64,000 bases of DNA, from assembly GCF_900769625.1 (NCBI RefSeq), contig NZ_CAAGHK010000090.1, positions 45,204 through 109,203 of the forward strand, in the 5' to 3' direction. This DNA is from an uncultured Clostridium sp. GTDB taxonomy: Bacteria > Bacillota > Clostridia > Clostridiales > Clostridiaceae. Below are positions 8,164-17,103 of the stretch, in pieces (position 1 is the first letter of the stretch; each line of letters begins with the position of its first letter). The translations under genes and the position numbers were made by a program. The notes beneath the pieces are model-generated. The model searched no databases, was not told where the DNA came from, and was given only the letters and a program-made list of their open reading frames with translations.

Positions 8164-9939
8164 ATGACATATATTGATATAATTAATGATTCTAGATTTA
8201 ATGAATTGTTAAGAAAGTATATGAATGAAAATGCTGAATTTGATTACAGAGAATATTTTGAACATTTTAAAGATAATTTAGATAAAAAGCAGATATTTAT
8301 ACCGGTTCTTGGAATTCAAGGTGCAGGCAAGAGTAGTTTTCTTAATTCTATTCTTATGGAGGAAAATGTACTGCCGATAGATGTTGATGAAACAACATGT
8401 GTACCCGTAGAAGTTCATTATGGAGAAAATACTGATGAAGCGGAAGTCTATTTTGTGGGCAGACCTAAAGAAGTTATAAAATCATCAGAATTAGAAAAAT
8501 ATGTTCACAATGATTATAATCCAGCTAATGAACTCGGGGTAAGCAGGATAGTATTATATAACAGCAGTGAAATATTAAAGAATAATATAGTGCTTGTTGA
8601 TCTTCCCGGTGTGGGAAGTCTTACACCTGAAAATCAAAGAACAACTCTTGATTATGTGAATAAGCTTGTTGCTGGTATATTTATGATAAGGACAAATCCA
8701 CCGATAACAAGAACGGAAAAGAACTTTATCAATGCATTATGGCCAAAGCTTTCAAACACTATTTTTGTTCAGAACAAGTGGAATGATGAAAGCAGTGAAG
8801 ATGCCGAGGAGGCAAAAGAGCATAATGAAGGTGTATTGAACGGAATAAGCAGTTCTTATAATGAAGACAGATATGTGAAAGTTAATATAGTAAATGTTTA
8901 TCAAGCAGTAAAAGGTAAATTTACGAATGACAGCACGTTATATGAGGAATCAGGGATTGAAAATGTATTAGAAGAAATTAATAAGATTTCGGAAGGATAT
9001 AGCAGTTCTCTTATTGATACTCTTGAATGCAAAATAGATGAAGTTCTAAAAAGCTTAAATGAGAGGATTGAAAATTATATAAGTGCATCATTGAATAAAG
9101 CAAGTGAAAATGAAGCAGAAAAGGTCAGAAGAATAAGCGAAATCAAAGATATTCTTTCAGAAAATAAAGAATATTTTAAGAGCATAAGATCTTATGCTTA
9201 TGACAGGATGGATGCAATTATTGATGAAGCGGGATACATAATAAGATATTATATGGATCAGCTGAGACATGATTTAAAGAGGATAATAAACAAGGGAATA
9301 GTTGATGGTGATGTACTCAGTTCTATTTATAAGGAACTTTCAGATAAGGCAATAAACAGTATCATGGAAGATGTGCTGAATATAACAAGCGAACTTGTGA
9401 AAAACCTTAACAATAAACTACAGAATGTAACAATCAAAGGTTTTGACGGTACTTATGAAAATATATCATTTTTTAATAAAAAAAGTACTGTGAAGTTTGA
9501 AAAGTCACTACCATCACTTTTAGGCGTAAGTTCTGGTATCATTGGTGCAGTCGGGGCAGTAGGAAGTCTTGGAGGGCCACTTGGGATTCTTGTGGGAATG
9601 GGAATCGGATTTGTTTTTTCAATAATAGGTGAAAATATAAGGAAAGAGATACTGAGTACAAGAGCAGGTTATACAATAAAGGATCTTGAACCGATGATTG
9701 AGGATCTGGAAAATTACCTTAAGGAAGAAATAATAGATGATTTAAGAGCAAAGCAGGAAGAAGTTGATTCTGCTATCAAAAAAATGAGAAAGCAGATTGA
9801 AAAAACTTTTAAAGAAGATATTATTAATATAGAAGCACAGTATGAAAAAGAATATAATGATAATCATACTATTTTATTTGAAGAGGATTTAAAAATTCTT
9901 AACGATTTAAAGGAAGGCTTAAAAAGGAGCAGGGAATAA
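8164..9939 (+). CDS. Dynamin-like GTPase with C-terminal hydrophobic hairpin, 591 aa
   Basis: The P-loop GIQGAGKSS is at 50-58, G3 DLPG at 146-149 and G4 NKWND at 204-208, so this is the most canonical G domain of the three. Helical stalk-like regions follow. At about residues 448-492 lies a glycine-rich hydrophobic stretch (GIIGAVGAVGSLGG, then GILVGMGIGFVF), which resembles the membrane-inserting paddle or transmembrane hairpin of bacterial dynamin-like proteins. The C-terminal 100 residues return to coiled coil. The ATG at 8164 has AGGAGAGG upstream; the same frame is open further up, but that part overlaps the coiled-coil gene and has no ribosome site. It is the likely membrane anchor of the set. 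Confidence 0.87.
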   Translation: MTYIDIINDSRFNELLRKYMNENAEFDYREYFEHFKDNLDKKQIFIPVLGIQGAGKSSFLNSILMEENVLPIDVDETTCVPVEVHYGENTDEAEVYFVGRPKEVIKSSELEKYVHNDYNPANELGVSRIVLYNSSEILKNNIVLVDLPGVGSLTPENQRTTLDYVNKLVAGIFMIRTNPPITRTEKNFINALWPKLSNTIFVQNKWNDESSEDAEEAKEHNEGVLNGISSSYNEDRYVKVNIVNVYQAVKGKFTNDSTLYEESGIENVLEEINKISEGYSSSLIDTLECKIDEVLKSLNERIENYISASLNKASENEAEKVRRISEIKDILSENKEYFKSIRSYAYDRMDAIIDEAGYIIRYYMDQLRHDLKRIINKGIVDGDVLSSIYKELSDKAINSIMEDVLNITSELVKNLNNKLQNVTIKGFDGTYENISFFNKKSTVKFEKSLPSLLGVSSGIIGAVGAVGSLGGPLGILVGMGIGFVFSIIGENIRKEILSTRAGYTIKDLEPMIEDLENYLKEEIIDDLRAKQEEVDSAIKKMRKQIEKTFKEDIINIEAQYEKEYNDNHTILFEEDLKILNDLKEGLKRSRE

Positions 9940-9972
9940 AATGCTCTAGATTGAAAAGGGAGAGAATAATAT

Positions 9973-11760
9973 ATGAATATTTTCAATAACTGTATAAAAA
10001 GGCAGGAAAAAATTGATTCAATAGTGGAAACACTAGGGATTAAAGATATAATCGATAAGAACTCATTAATAAAGGAAAGAGTTGTTAATCCATCTCATTA
10101 TGTTGTCATGCTTGGTGAAACAAGTTCTGGTAAAAGTGCATTAATAAACAGTATTCTTGAAAAGAAAGTCATGATTGAAAGCGTAAGACCTACAACTGGG
10201 GTAGTTGCTGAAGTGGTGATTGCTGATGAAGATGACAGTTTCAGCAGAATTGGTAAAGATGGATCAATTACTGAAATAGATAAAGAGGAATTTGATAAAC
10301 TTGTAGTTCATCCTGAATCTGATATACATAGATTAAGATACAGAGGTAAGAGTAAAAGTGAAAAGTATTGTGGAATAAGACTTTTTGATACACCAGGTTA
10401 TGGTTCTCTTATTGATTATCATGAAGATGTATTAAAGGAATTCATTCCAGAAGGAGATTTCATTGTCTATACTGTATCTTACAGAGTGGGACTTAATGAT
10501 GACGATTATCAATTCCTAAAATATGTAGGTGAAATAATTTCTGAGAAGGTTGAAGTAATTCTGGCTGTCAATATGTGTCCTAAGGATATTACTGAAGACA
10601 ACAAGAGAGTTGTAGAAATAAGAGCAAATGTCAATGAGTGCATACATAGGGATGTAAAGACTTTTCTTATTGAAAGCAGCAGTGAAAAGAAACCTGATGG
10701 TCAAAAGCTTTGGAATTATATTTATGAAAGGGTAAATGACCCAGAAAAAATTGAAGAACTTGGAGAAGCATTGAAAAATTATCAGGACTATGTCTTAGGT
10801 GAATGTGAGATAAAAGTAAATTCAAAGATTGCAAATATTGATTTGGCAAAGAATGATTTGAGTGAAAGAAAGAAACTGACTAAGGAATTCTTTGAATGCA
10901 AGGAAGAAATTACAGCAATTCTTGAAAGAGGATTTACAAAAACAAAGGTTAAGTCAATGAGGCTTATAGACAGAGCAGCTGCAACAATTAAGGATGATGT
11001 AGTAAAATATATAGAAGATGAAACTAAGTGGACTAAAAGAGACGAAACTTATTCATATATGCAGCATTACTATGTTCCTAAACTTACAGGTCAAGAAACA
11101 GAACATATATTAAGCTATATAGAAGATGAAATAATCCTTCTAGATGAAGCAATAAAAGAAACACTTAACAAGACTGCATCTGTTCTAGAAAACAAGGTTA
11201 AAGTTAATATTCCATGCTACAGTGATGTTATGGAAGGAATACTTAAGAAGCATATTGGGGATGCCATGAATCAGGCTGCTGGAGAAATGTTCAGAAATAT
11301 TGATGGTAAAAAGAAAGATAATAAAAATTCTGCTGATAAGAACTTCAAGAGATTAGATATCAGCGATTCAGAATATGACAGACACAACAATGGTCTTTCT
11401 AAGCTTATAAAAGCTATCAGAGCAACATCATTAAAAGGAATAACACATTATTTAAGCGTGTTTACAGATTCAATTATGTATCTTTATGATGCTCTTACAT
11501 GGCAGAGTAAAATACAGGAAATCTCACTGGAAGCTATCGATAACTGGGCAAAAGATGTCGAAGCTGCTGTAAGAAAATATATCGATGAATTCAAAGAAAC
11601 AAACAGAAGGGAAATCATGGCTCTCTTTGATGAACTTACACAGGAATTTAGTGAAAATGAAGATGAAGAAATAATTGATGATATTGATTACGATACGTTA
11701 GTAAAATTAAAGAAAGAATTAGATTTTATACTTCATAAATGTCTTTTTGTATCTATGTAA
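9973..11760 (+). CDS. Dynamin-like GTPase, 595 aa (last gene of the operon)
   Basis: The P-loop GETSSGKSA is at 48-56, a G2-like PTTG at 73-76, G3 DTPG at 139-142 and a G4-like NMCPKD at 200-205. The rest is long helix, including an amphipathic segment near residues 490-520, without an obvious transmembrane helix. The ATG at 9973 lies 15 bases after GGGAGAG. The gene starts 33 bases after the preceding GTPase, and the operon ends at a terminator about 80 bases downstream. Three different G domains next to each other suggest a hetero-oligomer; bacterial dynamins often work as pairs, so three plus a coiled-coil partner is unusual. Confidence 0.83.
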   Translation: MNIFNNCIKRQEKIDSIVETLGIKDIIDKNSLIKERVVNPSHYVVMLGETSSGKSALINSILEKKVMIESVRPTTGVVAEVVIADEDDSFSRIGKDGSITEIDKEEFDKLVVHPESDIHRLRYRGKSKSEKYCGIRLFDTPGYGSLIDYHEDVLKEFIPEGDFIVYTVSYRVGLNDDDYQFLKYVGEIISEKVEVILAVNMCPKDITEDNKRVVEIRANVNECIHRDVKTFLIESSSEKKPDGQKLWNYIYERVNDPEKIEELGEALKNYQDYVLGECEIKVNSKIANIDLAKNDLSERKKLTKEFFECKEEITAILERGFTKTKVKSMRLIDRAAATIKDDVVKYIEDETKWTKRDETYSYMQHYYVPKLTGQETEHILSYIEDEIILLDEAIKETLNKTASVLENKVKVNIPCYSDVMEGILKKHIGDAMNQAAGEMFRNIDGKKKDNKNSADKNFKRLDISDSEYDRHNNGLSKLIKAIRATSLKGITHYLSVFTDSIMYLYDALTWQSKIQEISLEAIDNWAKDVEAAVRKYIDEFKETNRREIMALFDELTQEFSENEDEEIIDDIDYDTLVKLKKELDFILHKCLFVSM

Positions 11761-11841
11761 AATATGATAAATTATAATTTGTTATTTTAATGAACAGTAA
11801 AATTTAAATTATTATGAAAACATAAATTAATGGTAAATGTT

Positions 11842-11911
11842 AAAGCTTATGTCAGATGAAGATAATCAACTTTTGTTTTTTATCACATGATGACATGAGC
11901 TTTTATTTTTT
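11842..11911 (+). terminator. Terminator of the dynamin-like operon
   Basis: A 13-bp stem (11842-11854 with 11891-11903, one G-U pair) with a long 36-nt loop, followed by a T-rich run to 11911. The loop is unusually long for a terminator. Confidence 0.6.
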
Positions 11912-11994
11912 CTGGAAAAATAAGTGAAAGTAAGTATTTTTAAATTTTAATAAAATATTAATAATTAAGGGGAAAATTATTAGGGGGTCATAAA

Positions 11995-12282
11995 ATGGAT
12001 TTAGTTATGATGGTACTTATAACAGCTATAGTTTTATGGAAAAATGGATATACTTTCTATTTAATATTTAAATTTTATAAAGATAAAAATAGAAAAGAAG
12101 CAGCATTAAATATAGTATTTTTATTGGATTATATCATATACTATTATTTTGTTTTTCTAGCAGCAAGCAATTCGATTGAATCTCCATTTAATGGACCTTT
12201 ATGGCTTATTGTAACTTTTATCATTCTTACAGCATGCAATATCTTATATGATCTTAAGTTATTAAATTTTAAAAAAGTGTGA
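11995..12282 (+). CDS. Hypothetical small membrane protein, 95 aa
   Basis: Not recognised. Three hydrophobic segments (about residues 3-24, 37-57 and 68-88) separated by short charged loops (FYKDKNRKEAA after the first) predict a small integral membrane protein. An ATG at 11995 follows AGGGGGTC. It sits alone between the dynamin-like operon terminator and the mraZ relic; whether it belongs with either is unclear. Confidence 0.65.
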   Translation: MDLVMMVLITAIVLWKNGYTFYLIFKFYKDKNRKEAALNIVFLLDYIIYYYFVFLAASNSIESPFNGPLWLIVTFIILTACNILYDLKLLNFKKV

Positions 12283-12340
12283 AATTTTTTTGAAAATTAG
12301 AAGGAAATGTGTTAAATTTATAGAATAAGTATTTTATAAA

Positions 12341-12364
12341 TGGGTTAGAGTGGTGTAAAGTGGT
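12341..12364 (+). promoter_or_regulatory. Degenerate MraZ operator upstream of the division cluster
   Basis: Three TGG-containing blocks lie exactly 10 bases apart: TGGG at 12341, TGGT at 12351 and TGGT at 12361. MraZ operators are direct TGGG-type repeats with this 10-base period, upstream of mraZ. Two of the three blocks have lost the last G. A TTGAAA/TTAAAT pair with a 16-base spacer at 12290-12317 could be the promoter. The operator reading is inference from spacing and position. Confidence 0.5.
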
Positions 12365-12416
12365 TTATATGTAATTAAAAGTGTATATGAATCGTTACTG
12401 TTGGGGGCTGAGCATA

Positions 12417-12814
12417 TTGTTCATAGGAGAATATCAACATTAATTGGATAAAAAAACAGAATAATTGTTCCAGCTAAGCTGAGAGAAGGCCTTGATGGCT
12501 GTTTATATGCCTATCCACTTGAGGAATGGAAAGTACTAGAGGATAAATTAAAAACTTTGCCTTTAACTAACAAAGATGCTAGAACCTTTGTCAGATTCTT
12601 TTTTTCAGGGGCATGCGAAGTCGAACTTGACAAGCAATTCAGAGGATTGATTCCACAAAATTTAAAGGAATACGCAAAGATAGAAAAGGACATAGTAAGT
12701 ATTGGGGTATTATCCAGAGTAGAAATATGGAGTAGAGAAATGTGGGATAAATATAATGATTCAAATGTAGATTTTGATTACATTGCCGAAAAAATGAACG
12801 ATTTAGGAATATAA
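12417..12814 (+). pseudogene. mraZ: mraZ pseudogene (stop, frameshift and internal deletion)
   Basis: The start is intact: GGGGG at 12402-12406, then TTG at 12417 encoding MFIGEYQH, the normal MraZ N-terminus, but a TAA follows at 12441-12443. Homology resumes in another frame from about 12455 (NRIIVPAKLREGL) and runs through LPLTNKDARTFVRFFFSGA to the normal C-terminus at 12814. About nine residues usually found between REGL and DGCL are missing, and the conserved DKQGR loop reads DKQFR. So there is a premature stop, a net one-base loss in the A-rich run near 12444-12457 and an in-frame deletion. MraZ normally binds upstream of its own operon as a transcription regulator. An ATG at 12557 could give only an 85-aa C-terminal fragment. 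Confidence 0.87.
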
Positions 12815-12826
12815 GGAGTTTTTATT

Positions 12827-13759
12827 ATGGAATTTAAACATGTATCAGTGCTATTGAATGAATGTATTGATGGATTGAATATTAAGGAAGATGGTATATA
12901 TGTAGATTGTACTTTAGGTGGTGCAGGACATTCATCGCATATATTAAAGCATCTGTCAAAAGACGGATTATTAATAGGTATTGATCAGGATACTGATGCT
13001 TTAAAAGCAGCAAAGAAAAGATTAAAGGATTACGATAATGTAAAGTATGTACACAGTAATTTTTATAATATAGATAGTATCTTGAGCAATCTCAATATAG
13101 AAAAAGTTGATGGAATACTTATGGATTTAGGAGTTTCATCATATCAGCTTGACAATGCGGAAAGAGGATTCAGCTATATGCAGGATGCACCTCTTGACAT
13201 GAGAATGAACAGAGATAACGATTTCTCAGCATATAATATAATAAATGAGTATAGTGAAGAAGAGTTATATAAGGTAATAAGAGACTATGGAGAAGAAAAG
13301 TTTGCTAAAAGAATAGCAAATTTCATAGTAAACAGAAGAACAGAAAAACCAATTGAAACTACATTTGAACTTGTAGATATAATAAAATCAGCAATACCAG
13401 CTAAAGCAAGAAGAGAAGGACCTCATCCAGCAAAAAGAACCTTTCAGGCAATAAGAATAGAGGTTAATTCAGAATTAAAAATATTGAATAAAACAATAGA
13501 AGATGGAATTAACAGGTTGAATCCTGGCGGAAGAATGGCAATCATAACATTCCATTCTTTGGAAGATAGAATTGTAAAGTTGAAATACAGAGAGCTTGAA
13601 AATCCATGTACATGTCCAAAGGAATTTCCAATGTGTATATGTGGTAAAAAGCCATTAGTTAAGGTATTAAGCAAAAAAGGGATTGCACCAACTAAAGAAG
13701 AGATTGAAGAAAATCCAAGAAGCCGAAGTGCAAAAGTAAGGGTTGTAGAGAAGAGATAA
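12827..13759 (+). CDS. rsmH: 16S rRNA (cytosine-1402-N4)-methyltransferase RsmH (MraW)
   Basis: A 310-residue protein of normal family length. The S-adenosylmethionine-binding loop is in DCTLGGAGHSSHIL (GGAGHS at 31-36), followed by the family-typical GILMDLGVSSYQLD, RGFSY and PLDMRM stretches and a C-terminal ITFHSLEDRIVK. It methylates C1402 of 16S rRNA in the ribosomal P site. AAGGAG lies nine bases before the ATG. It starts 12 bases after the mraZ relic and is followed by ftsL, the standard order of the division cluster. Confidence 0.96.
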   Translation: MEFKHVSVLLNECIDGLNIKEDGIYVDCTLGGAGHSSHILKHLSKDGLLIGIDQDTDALKAAKKRLKDYDNVKYVHSNFYNIDSILSNLNIEKVDGILMDLGVSSYQLDNAERGFSYMQDAPLDMRMNRDNDFSAYNIINEYSEEELYKVIRDYGEEKFAKRIANFIVNRRTEKPIETTFELVDIIKSAIPAKARREGPHPAKRTFQAIRIEVNSELKILNKTIEDGINRLNPGGRMAIITFHSLEDRIVKLKYRELENPCTCPKEFPMCICGKKPLVKVLSKKGIAPTKEEIEENPRSRSAKVRVVEKR

Positions 13760-13796
13760 TGTTTAATATGTATAAATGAGTAGGGATGTGAAGAAA

Positions 13797-14303
13797 ATGC
13801 CACGAGGAGAGTACAGTTATGGTGTAAAGGGGAATACAGCTGTTAAACCTTTGAAAAAGACTACAATATGTAAGCCTAAAAAAAATAGTCAAATAAGAAG
13901 ACAAAAGAAAAATGATAAGAAAAATATGTTCAGAAGAGAAAGACAGAGTGATAGAAAGTATATCTTTACTGTTATCCTCTTTGTTCTTGGTCTGGGATGT
14001 ATTACTATTGCGGGAGATGGCAAGGTATACAAGCTACAGAACAATGTAACTACATTAGAAAATCAAATTAACAGCACTAAAGAAGAAAATGAAGCATTAA
14101 GAGTTAAAATATTGAAATATTCATCTTTGGATAATATAGAAGAGAATGCAGGGAACAGTCTCGGAATGTATCTACCTCATAGTGATGATATGGTGAAGAT
14201 AGATTTTTCAGATGATTATTTTAAAGATGTAAATGTCAATAATACGACAGTTCAGAAAAAAGAAAGTAGCTTTAGGGGTTTTTTTGAAAAAGTATTCAAA
14301 TAG
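13797..14303 (+). CDS. ftsL: Cell division protein FtsL
   Basis: A bitopic membrane protein of 168 residues: a very basic cytoplasmic N-terminus (runs of KK, RR, RQKK), one transmembrane helix at about 52-70 (FTVILFVLGLGCITIAG), then an extracytoplasmic leucine-zipper-like coiled coil (LQNNVTTLENQINSTKEENEALR) and a short tail. This layout and the place between rsmH and a PBP define FtsL, which joins DivIB and DivIC in the septal complex. The start chosen gives MPRGEYSYGVKGNT; GTG 13788 and ATG 13776 are in-frame alternatives, and only the AGTAGGG at 13779-13785 could serve as ribosome site. Confidence 0.85.
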   Translation: MPRGEYSYGVKGNTAVKPLKKTTICKPKKNSQIRRQKKNDKKNMFRRERQSDRKYIFTVILFVLGLGCITIAGDGKVYKLQNNVTTLENQINSTKEENEALRVKILKYSSLDNIEENAGNSLGMYLPHSDDMVKIDFSDDYFKDVNVNNTTVQKKESSFRGFFEKVFK

Positions 14304-14416
14304 AAATTTAATCTTAAGTATACATTATAGCAATTATTTATCAGGATATGTTTAACACAATTTTAATACGTAATTATTTATTAGTAATAGATGAAATTTT
14401 TAATACTTGTATTTTT

Positions 14417-14460
14417 ATATAAGACTCAGGTGAGTTAATATTCATCTGAGTCTTATATAT
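14417..14460 (+). terminator. Long hairpin between ftsL and the first PBP gene
   Basis: A 17-bp stem (14417-14433 with 14442-14458, one G-U pair) and an 8-nt loop. Only a short AT-rich tail follows, so it may be a partial terminator or an mRNA-processing structure; it lies 20 bases before the next ribosome binding site. Confidence 0.55.
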
Positions 14461-14491
14461 TTACAAAGAGAAAATGATGGGGGAACTAACC

Positions 14492-16753
14492 GTGAAGAAG
14501 AAAAAATTTAAAGACAGGAATAAAATGAGTAATAGCATAATATGGTCAGGTATTGCTATTACATTAGTATTTGTGTTTTTAATAGGAAAATTAGCTTATA
14601 TTATGATATTTAAGGCACCTGATTATGCAGGTAAAGCTGAGGAGCAATGGACAAGCGAAGTAAAAATTGATGCAGTAAGAGGGAAAATTGTAGACAGGAA
14701 TGGAAAGGAACTTGCAGTATCTGCCAATGTATATCGAGTTGACCTCGATCTTAAGACTATACGGGAGTTTCTTGGGAAAAAGGCAGAACAATTATCTTCA
14801 AAGGAAATTGAGTACAGGAAGAGTGTTGGTGTACCGGTTCCAGTAGGTGATGGAGTGCTGACAACAAATGACATTGCACCAGTAATTGCTGATGCTCTTG
14901 GAATGGATACAGATAAAGTCAGATCAAAGCTTGAAACAAAGCTTGAAAGCGGTATGCCTGCAATGTCGGCTACACTTATCAGAAAGATTGAAAAGCAGGA
15001 TGCCGATAAAGTAAAAGCATTAAGGATAAATGGTATTGTCGTATCAAGAGATACACAGAGAATATATCCTAATAACAATTTTTTATCTCATGTTTTAGGT
15101 GTTGTAGGCAGTGATGGAACTGGATTGAGCGGAATCGAATCTGAATATAATACATATCTTTCTGGAATTCCAGGTATGAAGATAGGAGAGTTTGATAAAA
15201 ACAGTAATAACCTTCCATATGGTGACTCGGAATTTACTTCTCCTGTTGATGGTAAAGATATTACGCTTACTATTGATGAGACAATTCAGTCTTTTGCAGA
15301 GAAGGCTGCACAGCAGGCTTATGTAGATAATGAAGCAAAAGCAACTTCGGTCATGGTTATGGATCCGAAAACTGGTGAGATCCTGGCAATGGTAAACAAA
15401 CCTGATTTTAATCCTAATACTCCTTATACTGGCTATGAAGGATTTGATGGGGATACTGAAGGTGATAAGATTCAGCGAATGTGGAGAAACAGGCTTGTCA
15501 GTGATTCATTTGAACCAGGTTCGATATTTAAGGTTATAACAGCAATAACAGCTATGGAAGAAAATCTTGTTAATGATAACAGCACTTTTGAGTGTGGAGG
15601 CAAACTTTACTTTGGGAATAGAGAAATAAAATGCTGGCAGGAAGGTGGACATGGAGTTCAGACTTTCCCGGAAATAATACAGAATTCATGTAATGTCGGC
15701 TTTATGAAAGTCGGAGAAATGATTGGAAAAGATAAATTCTATGAGTATATTAAAAAATTTGGATTTGGGGATCTTAGCGGAATAGATCTTCAGGGGGAAG
15801 CTGAGGGGATTGTAAAAATACCTGAAAATATTTCAACTACAGATCTGGCAACAATATCATTCGGACATACAAATACCGTTAATTCAATTCAGTATATGGC
15901 GGCCTTTAATGCAGTTGCAAATGGCGGTACATGGATACAGCCTCATATAATGAAGGAAGTTACTCATGAGGATGAAAATGGCGTGAAAATTGTCGATGAA
16001 ACATTTGCTCCTAAAAAGAGAGAAGTTGCAAGTGCTGATAAAACAGCTGATCTTAGACAATATTTAGAAAAGGTTGTTACAGCAGGTTCTGCAACAGCAA
16101 CATTCATAGATGGATATCATATAGGTGGTAAAACTGGTACAGCTCAGAAAATGGAAAATGGAGCGTACATTGAAGGAAAATATATATCTTCTTTTGTTGG
16201 AATGGCACCAGTAGATGATCCGAAGGTTACAGTTATAATTACCGTAGATGAACCTAGTACAGGTAACTATTATGCAGGACAGGTTGCAGTTCCTTATGCA
16301 CATTCACTGTTTACTGATATATTCAATTATCTTAATAACAAGTTCTCAGAAGAGGATATGAGCAAGATTGCCAAGGAAGTTGTTGTTCCAGAAGTCCGTG
16401 GAATGAAAACAGAGGATGCAAAAAAAGCATTGAAGGATATAAATCTGGAATGTGAAGTAGATGGCAGTGGAGCTTCAATTGTAAGCATGGATGTTTATCC
16501 AGGATATACAGTTAAAGAAGGAACAGTAATAAAACTTAATACTTCAGGAAGTGCAGATGATATTAATAAGGTAGCTATGCCTGATATATGCGGTTATTCT
16601 AAGGAAGCAGCATATGATATGCTCACTAAACTTGGAATTTCAGTAAGTTTTGAAGGTGAAGGTACGGTAAACAGCCAGAGCATATCTTCCGGTGAAGTTA
16701 TAGTTAAAGGAACAGCAGTTAAACTTATTTTGGAAAGTGATTATAAGGATTAA
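14492..16753 (+). CDS. Class B penicillin-binding protein with two PASTA domains (SpoVD/PBP2B type), first tandem copy
   Basis: A 753-residue peptidoglycan transpeptidase. It has a short cytoplasmic end, one membrane anchor (about 15-40), a dimerisation domain starting near WTSEVKIDAVRGKI, then the transpeptidase domain with S344-I-F-K (catalytic serine), S399-C-N and K547-T-G. Two PASTA-like repeats follow (about 630-690 and 695-753). The start is a GTG after GGGGG; an ATG at 14474 is in frame but precedes that site. The next gene is a close paralogue with its own hairpin-bounded unit. In Bacillus the equivalent place holds pbpB and spoVD, one for septation and one for spore cortex. Which copy does which cannot be told here. 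Confidence 0.93.
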   Translation: MKKKKFKDRNKMSNSIIWSGIAITLVFVFLIGKLAYIMIFKAPDYAGKAEEQWTSEVKIDAVRGKIVDRNGKELAVSANVYRVDLDLKTIREFLGKKAEQLSSKEIEYRKSVGVPVPVGDGVLTTNDIAPVIADALGMDTDKVRSKLETKLESGMPAMSATLIRKIEKQDADKVKALRINGIVVSRDTQRIYPNNNFLSHVLGVVGSDGTGLSGIESEYNTYLSGIPGMKIGEFDKNSNNLPYGDSEFTSPVDGKDITLTIDETIQSFAEKAAQQAYVDNEAKATSVMVMDPKTGEILAMVNKPDFNPNTPYTGYEGFDGDTEGDKIQRMWRNRLVSDSFEPGSIFKVITAITAMEENLVNDNSTFECGGKLYFGNREIKCWQEGGHGVQTFPEIIQNSCNVGFMKVGEMIGKDKFYEYIKKFGFGDLSGIDLQGEAEGIVKIPENISTTDLATISFGHTNTVNSIQYMAAFNAVANGGTWIQPHIMKEVTHEDENGVKIVDETFAPKKREVASADKTADLRQYLEKVVTAGSATATFIDGYHIGGKTGTAQKMENGAYIEGKYISSFVGMAPVDDPKVTVIITVDEPSTGNYYAGQVAVPYAHSLFTDIFNYLNNKFSEEDMSKIAKEVVVPEVRGMKTEDAKKALKDINLECEVDGSGASIVSMDVYPGYTVKEGTVIKLNTSGSADDINKVAMPDICGYSKEAAYDMLTKLGISVSFEGEGTVNSQSISSGEVIVKGTAVKLILESDYKD

Positions 16754-16762
16754 AATATAAGT

Positions 16763-16800
16763 ATAGGCATGTGATAGAAATTATCGCATGCCTATTTTGA
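16763..16800 (+). terminator. Terminator after the first PBP gene
   Basis: A 14-bp stem (16763-16776 with 16782-16795, one G-U pair), 5-nt loop, followed by TTTTGATG. It separates the two PBP genes transcriptionally. Confidence 0.65.
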
Positions 16801-17103
16801 TGTTTGTAAAAGTATAGACTTTCTATAAATTTTACTTTTAGAAGATATAATAAAATGATCAATAAGCTAAGAGTGAGCTAATATAAAAGTACCATAATTT
16901 CATAAGTGATTAACATAAGACATGAGAGTGCTAAATTATGTATGAATAAATAAGAAGAATCAGAATATTATTATAGTACGAAATGATTTATAAATTATTT
17001 TGTGAAAATGGAGAATTAAATTTATAACAGGTAATGTCAACAGAATAATGTTATGAAATTTATTTCAGCAGTCATGGTTGAAAAATGGATGGAGGAAACA
17101 GCT
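16801..17103. other. AT-rich leader between the two PBP genes
   Basis: About 300 bases without a gene. It probably carries the promoter of the second PBP, but I cannot assign a sigma factor from sequence. The reading frame of the second PBP is open back to an ATG at 17053, which lacks a ribosome site. Confidence 0.4.

Noticed and set aside
9973..11760. Known toxin/export dynamin system LeoABC
   Set aside because: The layout (three GTPases and one coiled-coil protein) differs, and I cannot show orthology by eye; kept as a general dynamin-like operon.
12557..12814. Independent 85-aa gene
   Set aside because: It is the C-terminal part of mraZ in frame with homology upstream of the ATG and has no ribosome site of its own.
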